64,000 bases of DNA from Vitis vinifera (lineage: Eukaryota; Streptophyta; Magnoliopsida; Vitales; Vitaceae), in NCBI RefSeq assembly GCF_030704535.1, contig NC_081809.1, positions 1,071,501-1,135,500 of the forward strand, read 5' to 3'. A model generated the notes under the pieces. The model had not been told where the DNA came from. It was given only the letters and a program-made list of their open reading frames with translations, and did not search any database. Of this stretch, positions 49,331-60,406 are shown one piece after another. The first letter of the stretch is position 1. Each line of letters starts with the position of its first letter. The translations under genes were made by a program, and so were the position numbers.

Positions 49331-49449
49331 TCGGGAAGAGGTACAAATGGCTGGTTCGTTGAGACGCTTTACGAGGGATTAGGTGACGATGTTTTTCAAA
49401 CTCGTTCATAGTGGTCCACTTCGACCCTACTGTTTGTTAATGGACCCCA

Positions 49450-50695
49450 CCACAGCAGATCAGTGGCCGCAGTCTGATGGACGGTCGTGACCAATTAAGC
49501 AGGTTGATTTTGACGGTTCTCGATTGCTTGCGGTCTACTCAATATACACCTTGTTCCCGTCCAAATTTTGAATCTCCTTGGTGAGTTCCATACTATTCTC
49601 GATAGTGGGACCCACCAAACGTGTATGATCCAACGGTTCTCAATTTCTCTCCCGTGGGCCATCAGCGAATCTTGGCGGTAAATTGAGTCGCCAGTGTGGG
49701 GAAATGTTCCTCTACGGTTCAGAACTCTCCAATCCTGCGGGCCATCGCCGCATCAGTCACATGACTCATATCATTACCCTCGATATTTTGCCATGTCATG
49801 ATATCAATGAGGATAAGGAGGCAACAACTTATTTCACATCTCCTGTCTTTCGAATAAATGTTTTACCAATAATAAGAAAAATTATTAATTTTCAAGTTAC
49901 TTCCAAGAATTGCTTCATGCTGTAAGGTATGATTAGAAATAATTACATATGGATACGTTTGGGAATGTTTTCAAAAATAAATCTGAAAAATTAGTTCTTG
50001 AAAATAATTCTCAATTATTTGAGAGCATTTTTTATATTTTGAATTATTATTTAGAACATTTTTTTAAAATAATAATAATAATAATTAAAAATATTTTAAA
50101 TAAATTTGAATAAATTCTATTAAAAATTTGAAAATAAATTTTAATCGGGTAGTTGAGCGCCACAAATACCTCTGGACTTGTTTAGGAATGTTTTAAAAAA
50201 TAGTTTTTAAAAACTCTTTTAGATTGTTTTTGGAAATAAAATTTTCTTTGTGAGGTCAAATATAAAATACTTATTTTTATTGGACGCAATCCCTGAATTG
50301 TGAGAACAAGTACAATGCCCTCTGCAAAATGGCTAATAATTTGCTCACTTGCTCTCAGAATTCCAAGTTCCATTGCAACATCCTCAACGAATTTTCACCA
50401 TTTTGTTTAACCAGCTATCTAACAATGCTCAATATTAAATCGTTGGATCAGCCAATGACGTATGTCATACCATACTTCTATGCAGGTGATTTCAAGAAGT
50501 CCTCCAAATCCCAAACTCTGAAATACAACTTTTATTTTCCTCCGATAGCTTATCAACAACGAGGTTATTTCCGGTAATCGGTAAGATTTATAGAAAATGC
50601 ATTTACAGAAGTCATTTTAATTGGTAATCGTAAACAGTTGGTGGTACAAAACATATATGTTGAGCAATACAGTAAATGAAAATATTAGTATATGA
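49450..50695. other. Intergenic DNA
   Basis: The first part (49450-49720) is GC-richer and probably promoter for CYP21-4. An 80-codon plus-strand frame at 49683 has no recognised homology. 49950-50260 contains MITE-like ends (gtttgggaatgttttcaaaaa; gtttaggaatgttttaaaaaa). No gene supported. Confidence 0.4.
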
Positions 50696-50699
50696 AAGT

Positions 50700-51262
50700 C
50701 ATGACATCCCATATCGGATAGGGAGGAAAGTTTATAATGCTATATAAGTATGGACTCCTCGTAACCCTGTAAACGTATTTTAAAGCCGTAAGGGCTCCTT
50801 TGAGTCTAAAGCGGACTATATCTACACAGTTGGAAGCGAGTCATTATAAATGGTATCAGAACCGATCCTCGACCTCAGTGTGAGGTTTATTTAGCCCCGT
50901 AAGAATATTTGTTTGTTTGATCCCATAATCCCGTGAGATACAACGAGGATATATAAGTATGAACTTCTCTTAACCTTGTAGACCTATCTAGGTAAAAAAC
51001 GAACAATATCTACATGGTTGGGAGTGGGTCGTTACAAATGGTATCAAAGTTGATCCACAACCTCGGTGTAGGGTTTGTTTGTTGTATTTACATGGGAGGG
51101 GGGAGGGGGTGTTTGTGACATCCCACATCGGATAGGGGGGAAAGTTCCTGGTGCTATATAAGTATGGACTCCTTGTAACCCTGTAAATGCATTTTAAAGT
51201 CGTGAGTGCCTCTTTGGGTTCAAAGTGAACAATATCTACATGATTGGAAGCGGGTCGTTATA
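50700..51262 (+). mobile_element. TRIM-type LTR element in tandem arrangement (fossil)
   Basis: Terminal-repeat retrotransposon in miniature with three terminal-repeat copies: about 50700-50848, a shorter middle copy ending near 51036, and 51114-51262. The left and middle copies are each followed by a tRNA-Met-type primer site (tggtatca at 50851 and 51039). Flanking 5-bp target duplications aaagt are at 50695-50699 and 51263-51267. Such LTR-internal-LTR-internal-LTR arrays arise by recombination between copies. No proteins are encoded, as usual for TRIMs. It looks nearly whole in outline and is younger than the copy at 22163. Confidence 0.8.
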
Positions 51263-51311
51263 AAAGTATTCATTGATGTACGAGGAAATCAATTAGAAGG
51301 CGGATATTATA

Positions 51312-51393
51312 AAAATTGATTTCACATACATTTCCTTTTTCCCACCAGCGCCAAAATTGATTTCACATACATTTCCTTTCTCCCACCAGCGCC
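51312..51393. repeat. 41-bp tandem duplication
   Basis: Units 51312-51352 and 51353-51393, starting aaaattgatttcacatac, are the same except for one base in the pyrimidine run. Non-coding; recent. Confidence 0.85.
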
Positions 51394-52249
51394 CCTTGAT
51401 CTCTTATGCTCCTTCGGTGGTCTTGAGGGTTTAGCTATTCCACTTGCTTCCAAACATTTCACCATTGTTTACTTTATATAATAATTTAATATATAAAACT
51501 AAACAAAAATGGGGAGGGTATGGGGTCACAATCTAATCTCACATCAAATTTGAAATTGATAAAGATAAAACATAAAGCAAATTTCTAACTCACCCAACCA
51601 AACAAATGACACAATTCAATCACATTAAGTAGTCATATAAGAAGTATTCCTTTCAAAATAGAGACACATCATAATGATCATGAAGTAGCTAGGTAGTTAT
51701 GCAAATTAATACAAATTGTTTCATCACTAATAAACATCAAAGCTTAGAAAGAATATCCGCACATCAACAATAATCAAATTGGATTTTGTAGGTTGCACAA
51801 TTCCATTCAACCTTGTTATATCGAAAACAATATGTCGTATGCTTTGAAATTAATTGTGATTCTATATGGATTTACAAGGTCGATCAAGAGATTGTTTCGT
51901 TGTAGAGGGTTCGTGCATACAATTTGATACTATTATTGGACTCATTTCTATCTTGGTTTACAAACTACATGTCATGAGTAATCGATGTTCAAATGAAACT
52001 AGAGTATGTTTGTTCATGCATTGGAAGCTTACAACAAACATCAATGTATTCATAAATATCTTGCTCCATCATTCGAATAAAATTGCACATGCATGATCAA
52101 AAGGAAATTCTAACATTTGCAGAGCTTTGCATGTGCATCTTCTTAGCCCTAAGTCAACATTAAGGTAAAATATTCAAATGAAAACCTTAACACTCATACC
52201 TAAATTAGGGTAGGCAACATAACTCTCAATCTTTACGATCTTTATTAGT

Positions 52250-53640
52250 AATTTTCCTTTATTTTGGACCAATTTCTCCATTCAATTTCTTAATTTCATT
52301 TTTGTGCTTAAACAACATATTAAACCCTTGGTCCATATGCTTGATGAAAAAGGAGCACACCATGTGACGCCATTCAACTTGCACCCATGCATTAAAACTC
52401 ATTGTCAGAACCAATGTCATTTTATTCTATAACATACTTAGGAACTCAAACTTTGCCCAATGTTGGTGGTTGTTTTTCTCATCCCATTTTGTCAAGCTAG
52501 GATTAAAAATTCTTAAGTTGAATATTGCAGCATCACAATCACAATACAATCTTACATAAGTGATCGTATCAAACATTTTGAGGGCATTCTCCTTCCCTTT
52601 GTGTTTTTCTTAGTTAAAGCAGGAACTAAAACTCTCTTTCATATGCCTATGGCAATGGACATGATTCTCATCGTCAACCACCATTGAAATGCAACATAAT
52701 GGGCCTAGATGCCTATTAGAAATAATGACAACATCTCTATGACCAATAATATCATTCACTTTCAACAAATAGTATAGTCATTCTTCATGATTTTTAAGTT
52801 AAATAAAATAGGTTGTTACCTACATCATATGTTGAGGTAGATAATAACACACCTCTGTATGGCCCACTCATATGAGTATAACTAATTGTTAGAATGAGAT
52901 GACGATCTTTTTTAACACATCCACTTATTGAATAAGTCACAAATAGTCTCATGAAACTCTTATCAATTAAACGCACTCTGTCAATGTCCCTAAATTTGCT
53001 TCAATTAATCTGTCATAGCTATGACAAAAGCTTAAATGAATCTTTTAGCATACTAGATATTCTTTTTATTAACCTTTTCCTTGTAGTTCTATGATTGAGA
53101 ATATGTCAACTCCATTCCATATTGTTGCATGAAAGTTTTGCAAAATTGCCAAGGCAAATAATTTGGATTGCTCCTAAGTCCTAATAACGTCACCAATTAC
53201 AAGTATTGCTCAACCAATCTTAACCATTTGACATAGGCAACTTCATCTATAGAATTATTATGTTCCTTATGAAATACATGTATTTGAATCGCTTACAATC
53301 TTGAGCATTGTACACAGAGTAACTTTCTATGGGTAACCTTATATAACATAACATACACTAATCCACTCCCTAGTATTGTTGATGTATTTGTATCAAAATT
53401 GGTTTACCATTAATATCAAGTATATTACATCCCTTTGCTTGTTTGCCCATTACCTAATATCATTGAATCAAATCTTGTTGATTGTAGTGGACCAACATTC
53501 GACTTAACACATCTTTTGGAAAATTCGATCAATTGAATTGCATTCTCCTCATGTATCCCATTTCCTATGACTAAGGCAAATGTTGATCCAACAACTAGTT
53601 CAAAAACCTTGCAACATACATAACATGTCACCATAGTTTC
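52250..53640 (-). mobile_element. Mutator-like (MULE) transposase, decayed
   Basis: Minus-strand fragments in several frames match the MuDR-type transposase in order. First an N-terminal piece near 53634-53425. Then, at about 52930-52800, GPYRGVLLSTSTYD, equivalent to the G-Y-G-V-LL block around the first catalytic Asp. At about 52790-52630 come DVVIISNRHLGPL and HCHRHMKESF, the ISDRH...RH.KENF block. At about 52400-52280 comes a SFNAWVQVEW stretch like the ESFNAW block. Stops and frame changes lie between them, so the gene is dead. No SWIM finger or terminal inverted repeats were recognised. Confidence 0.7.
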
Positions 53641-55460
53641 TTCTTTGTTTTTAGGTTCAACATAATTAAATAAAGTAAGGAACTAAGAACTTACTATTTT
53701 TTATCTAGTCAACTATTTTCATGGTGGGGTGATATATAAATTTATGCAAATACATCACTATATTGACACAAGTTTAAAAATAATTTGATAGCACGTAAGT
53801 AGCAAAGAGGCAAATGGATCAAATTTCAAAGTATATTGAATTACTATTCACTTGCATTCAAATTCATTTTCTAATAGACTTTGATTACAAAGTCCTCTAA
53901 TAATACACTTTTGTTTACCGATACACCATCACACTAACCTCTTTTATAATCCACACTACCATCCACCTCCTTCTTCGTCAGTCCATCCTTGAAATGGATG
54001 TAGTAATAAATCTCACTTTCTTCCCCATATACAAAAATTACAACAATTTTTCCTTATTTTCACAACTTATAATAGTTATCATCATTTCAACCAAATTAGT
54101 GACTGTTAAGGATAAAAGTATCAGAAATCATCAAAATATTGATAATTTGATTTTATGGAAATTTTTGGAAATATCGGACAAAATTTTGGAAAAAAAAATA
54201 TTGAGAAAAAGAAGTTAATCAAAACATATAAAAATACTGGAAAAAACTCCCAAAAAAAAAGAAAAACATGACAAAACAAATAATAAAAATACATTAGAGT
54301 TATTTTTTTGAAAAAAAAACAATACATCTATGATAAATTTTGTGAAAGTATGTATTAACATAATATGTCCTAATAAAAAATATGAATTTTGAAAGTACAT
54401 ATCCAATGTTAACATAAAGTTAAATTTTTTAAAACTAGTTTTTAAAGAAAATAATATATGCATAAAAAATTATTAGCATTAATCAAGTATAAATTGATAT
54501 TAATGTCAAACATTAATATAAATAAAAAATTTATTTCATTAAAAATATGTTATATTTTAGTATTTAAAATTAAAACATAATTTATTTATTCAATAGCTGA
54601 AATTTTACCACAAAATATCTATATTAAAAAATCTAACTTAAAATTATTCAAATTTCTATTACTCAATCTATATTTATTTATTTTTCTATTAAAATTGGTA
54701 AGAAATGTGACTCCACTTTCCTAATCAATCCGAAAATCCTAAATGAATGGATAAGGAAACACAAACCCTAAAATTACATAAACAAACCATTCTTCAAAAC
54801 TACTTTAAATAAGTTTAATCACTCGAAATTCGAAAAAAAAAAAGAGGAAGAGGAAAATGGAAATCCGTAACAATGCATTTAATGGAAAAGATTCCAAATT
54901 GTAAACCCCTAGTCGAACATTTGAGCATTCATCACCAACATTAAGGAATGATATCCAATTTCCAGAAATTAGACATCAAGACAAATAACAACACTTTGAG
55001 GTAATGACTTACATAAAAGGTGGGAATTACAACCAGAATCTTAACGTTGGTGATTCTTCCTCGTCATCTTGCCTTTTCTAATCTTCACCACAGACAATCA
55101 AGATTAATGGCCGAGCGAAAAAAGCTAGGCTTGGACATAGGGATTGAGAGGAGGGGGTTATTTTATTCTCTTTTTATTTTATTTTATTTAAATAATAATA
55201 ATAACTGGGCTGTTTCGGAGAGAAGTTGGGTTACCATATGCTCAGAATTTCCAAAATAGGGGCCCTTTTCCCCGAAGTTTAAGTTGGACTAATGTGATAA
55301 GTATGTGGGACTGGGCTTATCGTCTGACAAAATACGGGCTTGGGCCTCTTTACTTTCGTAGATAAAATTAAATTAAATTTTTGTCCACGTAATTTACTAA
55401 AAATGGTAACAAAATACATCAAATATCAGATCAAACGTACGAAAAAGGAAGACGTGGCCT
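53641..55460. other. AT-rich intergenic DNA
   Basis: No gene supported. Highly AT-rich from 54000 to 54720. Near 55020-55260 the composition is more balanced but the open frame has no recognised homology. Confidence 0.4.
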
Positions 55461-55467
55461 GTGGTTG

Positions 55468-55660
55468 TAGCATTTGGAGACACCCCCACACTCCCCGTTC
55501 TCAGCGGTGGTACAAGCAGTTAGCGCACGGAGGGCAGAGGAGGCTCCACCACCCAACATCATAGCATTTGGAGACACCCCCCACTCCCCCCCACGCAGCT
55601 GTGGTAGAAGAAGTTAGCACACGGAGGCAGACTGCAGAGGAGGCTCCACCACCCAACATC
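55468..55660. repeat. 94-bp two-copy GC-rich tandem repeat
   Basis: Copies begin tagcatttggagacacc at 55468 and 55562 and share gaggaggctccaccaccc and aacatcat at their ends. The GC-rich block stands out in AT-rich DNA about 320 bp upstream of the DUF7787-type gene, so may be part of its distal promoter. Confidence 0.8.
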
Positions 55661-55984
55661 ATGGCGTTTGCGGTACAAGTGGGGTTACGACTTGTTATAC
55701 CCTTCACTCCCCCATATTTTTCCAAAAATTTTTGTATTATTATTGGATGATCCCCACCAAATCATTCTTTTTTGGAGATGATGTGCCACCGTTTCATTGG
55801 TTGCTTGCTTACCATGCCTTTGAAGTGGGTCCCGAAAGGGGTAATTTGGTCATTTCGTAAAGACGGGAAAATACTTGGAGCCGGATTGAGGATTGGGAGT
55901 TGGGTAGAGCTACAGTGTTTACTGGAGCGAAAATTTTGAGGATAGTACACTCTGCACAGTGGATCTGAGGGTGTGAAAGTGAAA

Positions 55985-56855
55985 ATGCGGAAGAAGACGG
56001 GGGCGAAGATTCAGCTTCATGACTATGAAGTTTTCCTCGAGAATCCTTACCGATTAGACTGCACTAACGACCATCTTAACCAGGTCTCTGTTTCTTTTTC
56101 CCTCCATCCTCTTCTTGGTGGCGCGTTTGGTTCCTGAGAAAAAAAATGAACACGTGAAAATAAAATATACTATTTGGATATTATATTGAAATTGAATGAG
56201 GCCAAAATTTTTGTATTTGGAATACAGTTGAGTATGGATTTTGTGATGAGAAATGCTTTTCCTCTCTTCTTTCTCTGGATCCAAACAGACCGGAAGATTG
56301 TTTTCCTAATCAGTGTTACTTTTTCATCTCGATATGAAGCTTTTCAAGCAGATGTCCTCCATGTGTGGAGATTGTTTAATATTTTATTTAAATTTTACTG
56401 AACATTATTTTTCGTTTATGAAGATTATCCAAATGCACGGATTCATCAAACTACACAAGCGTCGCAAGGTAAGACTCGAGCGCTCTAAGCTTCGCTTAAT
56501 CGCTTTCATGTTTCTTTTTCCTTTTATTATTTTGAGAAAATCTCTTTGGTCACAGGAGGAACTTTTGGAAGCATTGAGCACCATAGATCTGATGCATCCA
56601 CCAAGATCCACTCTCAACGAGGGATCATCGCCGTACGATTCGTCCCTCACCATCGATGAAGTGAACAAAGACCTGGAAGCTCTCGAATGGCAGGAGTGCC
56701 CCGTTCAATCCCTCCAAACCCTCGGTCCATCCATACCGACCATCGACGCCGCCGGAAATGACGTGTCCCCGGCCTTCAAGATCACCGCAAAAAAGCCAAG
56801 AACGAAGAGAAGAAAGACGAGGCGCATAAGCGATCTGAGCCGTCGATTTGCGTGA
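55985..56855 (+). CDS. Small plant protein of DUF7787 type, function unknown
   Basis: Three exons: 55985-56083, 56424-56468 and 56556-56855, in phase, 147 aa. It begins MRKKTGAKIQLHDYEVFLEN, continues with NDHLNQ-IIQMHGFIKLHKRRK across the first junction, then EELLEALSTIDLMHPPRSTL. The last third is low-complexity and ends in a strongly basic run (KKPRTKRRKTRR), a likely nuclear-localisation signal. I recall short plant proteins with this opening under the name DUF7787, but no function is established to my knowledge. The middle exon of only 45 nt is unusual but keeps frame and splice consensus. Confidence 0.75.
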
Positions 56856-58071
56856 GGGTGATCGAATTTGGATGATTGAATCTCATCCGTTGATGAGAAA
56901 GGGAGTGTGTCTTTTAGTGTTTTTGTCGTGTGCGCCAGCTCTGTACAAGGAGAGTGGGCAGCTTTTTGGTAGGGGGGAGCGCACATCTCATGCCGCATCG
57001 AACGGTGGCAGTGAGATACTCTATGATTATGTAGAGCAGAGGTGGGGCACAGGGGGACGTGGATCCTCTCCATTAGTTTTCTGTCCATATTTGTATATTG
57101 AGTCAAAGGGCTTTGGATTTACTACCCACCTTGACAATACCTTTCACTGCAATAGTAGGCCATCTTCTAGACCCTGTGCAAAAAGTTCATAGCACCCAAA
57201 CAAATAAATACAATTACTTGTAAGCTTTTTATTTGGAACTATTGGGATATATTTATATATTATTCTTTACCTGTGGAAGCTAGTAAAAAGAGGGAATATG
57301 ATTAAAACTAACAAAATATCTAGGAATCCATATCCTTTATATTCCTCAAAATCAATAGTGTGTTTCGAAAATTTCTATTTAAAGTATTTTTATAGTAAAG
57401 CCTCCCTCCTAGGATCATTTAAAAATATTATAAATAATTTTTATAATTTTTAAAAATATTTTTAAATTTTATCAAAACACCTTTTATAATAAAAACATTT
57501 TTTAAAAATACTTTCAAAGATGCTTAGAGTTATGGGAACATCATCGAAGGTTAAAGACTCTAATTAAACTAAGAATGCGTTTGAGAGTGATTTTAAAAAA
57601 TATTTATAATAATTCTAACATTTAAATGATAAAAATTTTGAAATATTAAAAGTTATCAATTTATAAAATTATTACCAAACGGATTCTAAAGTTCATACAA
57701 ATAACTCGTTATGATGTTGATAATAAAATTAAATTTTCAAATACTTGCTCTAATTCTTTTGGTGATGTTGATGGTAAATTTTTATTTTTAATTTTTTGAA
57801 CTTCAAATAAATTAAAATGTTTTACTCGTTTATGAAATCACAAAATGAGGTTTTTAAAGATGAAAGATTTACATTTTTGCGTCACTAAGAAAAACCAAGT
57901 GAATAATAATTTTAAAAAGAAAAATAATAATATTATTATTATTATTATTATTTTTTGGGGCTAGAAAGTCCCTTTTGAACTTTAGAAAGCCCAATGGTAA
58001 TACTACTATTATGCATACTAAGCCGTTGAGGTATGCCAATGACACTTTTTTAAAGAAAGTGGCAAGAAGGC
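56856..58071. other. 3' UTR and AT-rich intergenic DNA
   Basis: The first 300-350 bases may be 3' UTR of the DUF7787-type gene. Then AT-rich DNA with degenerate MITE-like phrases (aagaatgcgtttgagagtgatttta; aaattattaccaaacggattct) at 57570-57690 and a short (ATT)n run at about 57927-57952. Confidence 0.45.
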
Positions 58072-58465
58072 TATAACGATCCGCACCTAACCATGTAGAT
58101 ATTGTCCGCTTTGGGCAAAGTGGCAAAAAGGCTATCATGTAGATATTGTCCGTTTTGGGCCCAAGAAAACCCTCACGACTTTAAAACGCGTCTAATCTCT
58201 ACATATGGGACATTATAAATGTCGTCTCATAGGATTGCAAGACCAAACAGACAAACACCCGTTATGGAGCCAAACAAACCCCCACATCGAGGTCGGGGAT
58301 CGGCTCTGATATCATTTGTAACGACTCGCACCCAACCATGTAGATATTGTCCACTTTGGGCCCAAGAGAGCCCTCACGGCTTTAAAACACGTCTATTTGG
58401 TTAAGAGGAGTCTCTACATATATAGCGCTAGGAACTTGCTCCCCTATCCGACGTGGGACATCACA
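58072..58465 (-). mobile_element. TRIM-type LTR element (fossil)
   Basis: Minus-strand copy of the same miniature LTR family as at 50700. Terminal repeats are about 58072-58217 and 58317-58465; the primer-site complement (cggctctgatatca) lies just inside the latter, at about 58301-58314. Shared core phrases are atgtagatattgtcc, ttgggcccaaga and ctttaaaac. Target duplications aaggc are at 58067-58071 and 58466-58470. The left repeat carries a short internal duplication. No coding capacity; otherwise looks whole. Confidence 0.82.
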
Positions 58466-59210
58466 AAGGCGAAGAAAATTTCTGCAGTATTTTAGGTTTG
58501 GGAAGAAAAGTGTTTCTTAATCTTGCATGGATAAAGCATTCTTATGAGAAATCTGATTAATGCAGACACATTCTCTTCTTCAAATTTCCGAAGCCACTAA
58601 CCCTATTTTAAAGAAGTGCATGTAGTGCAGAGCAACCTTTGGTCAGCTCCATTTGGTTCAGAGATCTTGAGAGGAAACCAAGAAAATCACATGGAAAGAT
58701 ACCATTCTTTCCGAGAATTAAATGGGCAACGATTTTTCATGTTTTTCAACCGAACATAAATTAAAAGCCCCAATTGATCATTTCCCAGTTGAAACATAGC
58801 CCTAAATAATTTTACAGAAGTTTCCCAGTCTTCAAGGAACTGGTTTTTTTTTTTTTTTCTCTTTTGATGGAGAAAAATGGAGCACCGAAACAATAATTTG
58901 TGGGAGCAGCAGCAGAAGAACTTTGGACAGTTGATTCAAGCATTTGTAGTTTCCGAAAAAATCGAAAAGAGAAAAAGAAAAAAGAAAAAAGAAAAAAGAA
59001 AATCCAACAATCTGGAGTGTCCCATAATGCACCGTAATCCAAATCTTTGGCACTCAGATACTAACAGCGTTGAAAGGGGCGGCACAAGGCGGATGTTTGC
59101 GGTTAGGGTTGAAGGACAAAAAAAACAATTATAAAGCAGAAGACTACTTTCTCAGGAACAGCTAGGATGTGATTGAAAACTCAAATCAACTCCAACTAAG
59201 AATACCTGAA

Positions 59211-59554
59211 TGATTGATATATATTCCAATTCCTGAACAACCCTCTCCACATCCTCATCCCTCTCTCTCTCTAACTTTGGACTCAGTTCACTACCAGTAG
59301 TAGTGGTTGCCACACATATCAATGAAACTGGTATCAGAGAATAAAATAAAAATAAACAACAAATACAAATGATCAAATGAATGAATGATTCAATCCCCAT
59401 GGTACTGCTGCACCAATCTTGGCCGACATAGTTGCTTTCAACATCTTTCCAAGTCTTGATTCTTTTTTCTGCCTCAAAAGCGAATCCGGCAGAACGATTT
59501 CCATGTGAATCCAATGCTCCTAATCACATTTGATGTATCCTTATCTGCAGCCAT
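59211..59554 (-). other. Possible unrecognised minus-strand gene fragment
   Basis: An ATG at 59554 starts MAADKDTSNVIRSIGF and stops after 26 codons; an overlapping frame carries FEAEKRIKTWKDVESNYVG and a hydrophobic stretch. A spliced-looking exon from about 59326 (acceptor gataccag) to 59211 (donor cattcag|gtattc) reads LERERDEDVERVVQELEYIS. I recognise no family. It may be a small gene, a pseudogene or chance. Confidence 0.25.
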
Positions 59555-60268
59555 TGTTTTTGTTTCTTGGGTGATCATTCAATAATCAAATCATAAAGTA
59601 TCATCATCATGCTTTTGTTCTTCAAAGTATTTAGGCATTTTGCTTCATTTAAATCATCGGATGAAACCAGGCAAAGACTGAAAATTATGGAAAAAAAATT
59701 GTAATATGAATTGGGACATTTGTAAGGCCATGGACTAATATATATATACACACACACTTCATGTCTCATTTACACTTTGTTCACAAAAAGACAATTCAAG
59801 GCATGTGGACATGGTTTTATAAGAGGAAAACACCAAGAGAGGTGTAATTGGGTTAGAAAAAAGTCGCTTCGATCGATTTTATCATGTGATATGAAAATTC
59901 GAGAAGATTAAGATCGGTTGGAGGGCCCAAGAAAGAGTCTATGTCATGGATAAGATATGCAAAATGATTATACAAGTTTACTGAATATCACTTCCAAGAC
60001 AACAATGGTTGTTCCATTCACCTCAATTAAGTATATATATAAAAAACAAAAATACTTTTAAAGAGTAAATTCCAAGCTTTCACTCAAAGAGAAGAGTAAA
60101 GAAAACTGACCTGAAACAAAGTTTACCATGAATGATACAGTGGGGTGGAATATGATTACTTGGGGTTCAAAAAGAGGAAGCAAACAAAAGAAAGACATTG
60201 AGAATTCAGAAGTAGAATTTTTTTTTAAAAAGAAAAAAGAAAAAAAGAAGAAAAAAAATAGCTAGTAC

Positions 60269-60280
60269 GTATATATAGGA
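60269..60280 (+). promoter_or_regulatory. Likely TATA box of the HLS1-like gene
   Basis: The run gtatatatagg lies about 130 nt upstream of the ATG at 60407. The spacing would give a 5' UTR of about 100 nt. The A-rich tract 60218-60260 is directly upstream. Confidence 0.45.
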
Positions 60281-60406
60281 TCACTGATTGGAGGTTGGGT
60301 ATGGCAGCTAGCTCATTCAAGAAAGATTCAGTCCTCAAACATTAGCTTCCCTCCTCAGATCCGGTAACCAATATCTCCTGTTTCTTTAGAGGAAAAGAAA
60401 AGAAAA

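Noticed and set aside
54000-54500. Several Phe/Leu-rich open frames
   Set aside because: AT-rich DNA yields hydrophobic frames by chance; no splice or homology support.
58812-59134. Overlapping frames rich in Phe/Lys
   Set aside because: Product of purine/pyrimidine-biased low-complexity sequence, without homology.
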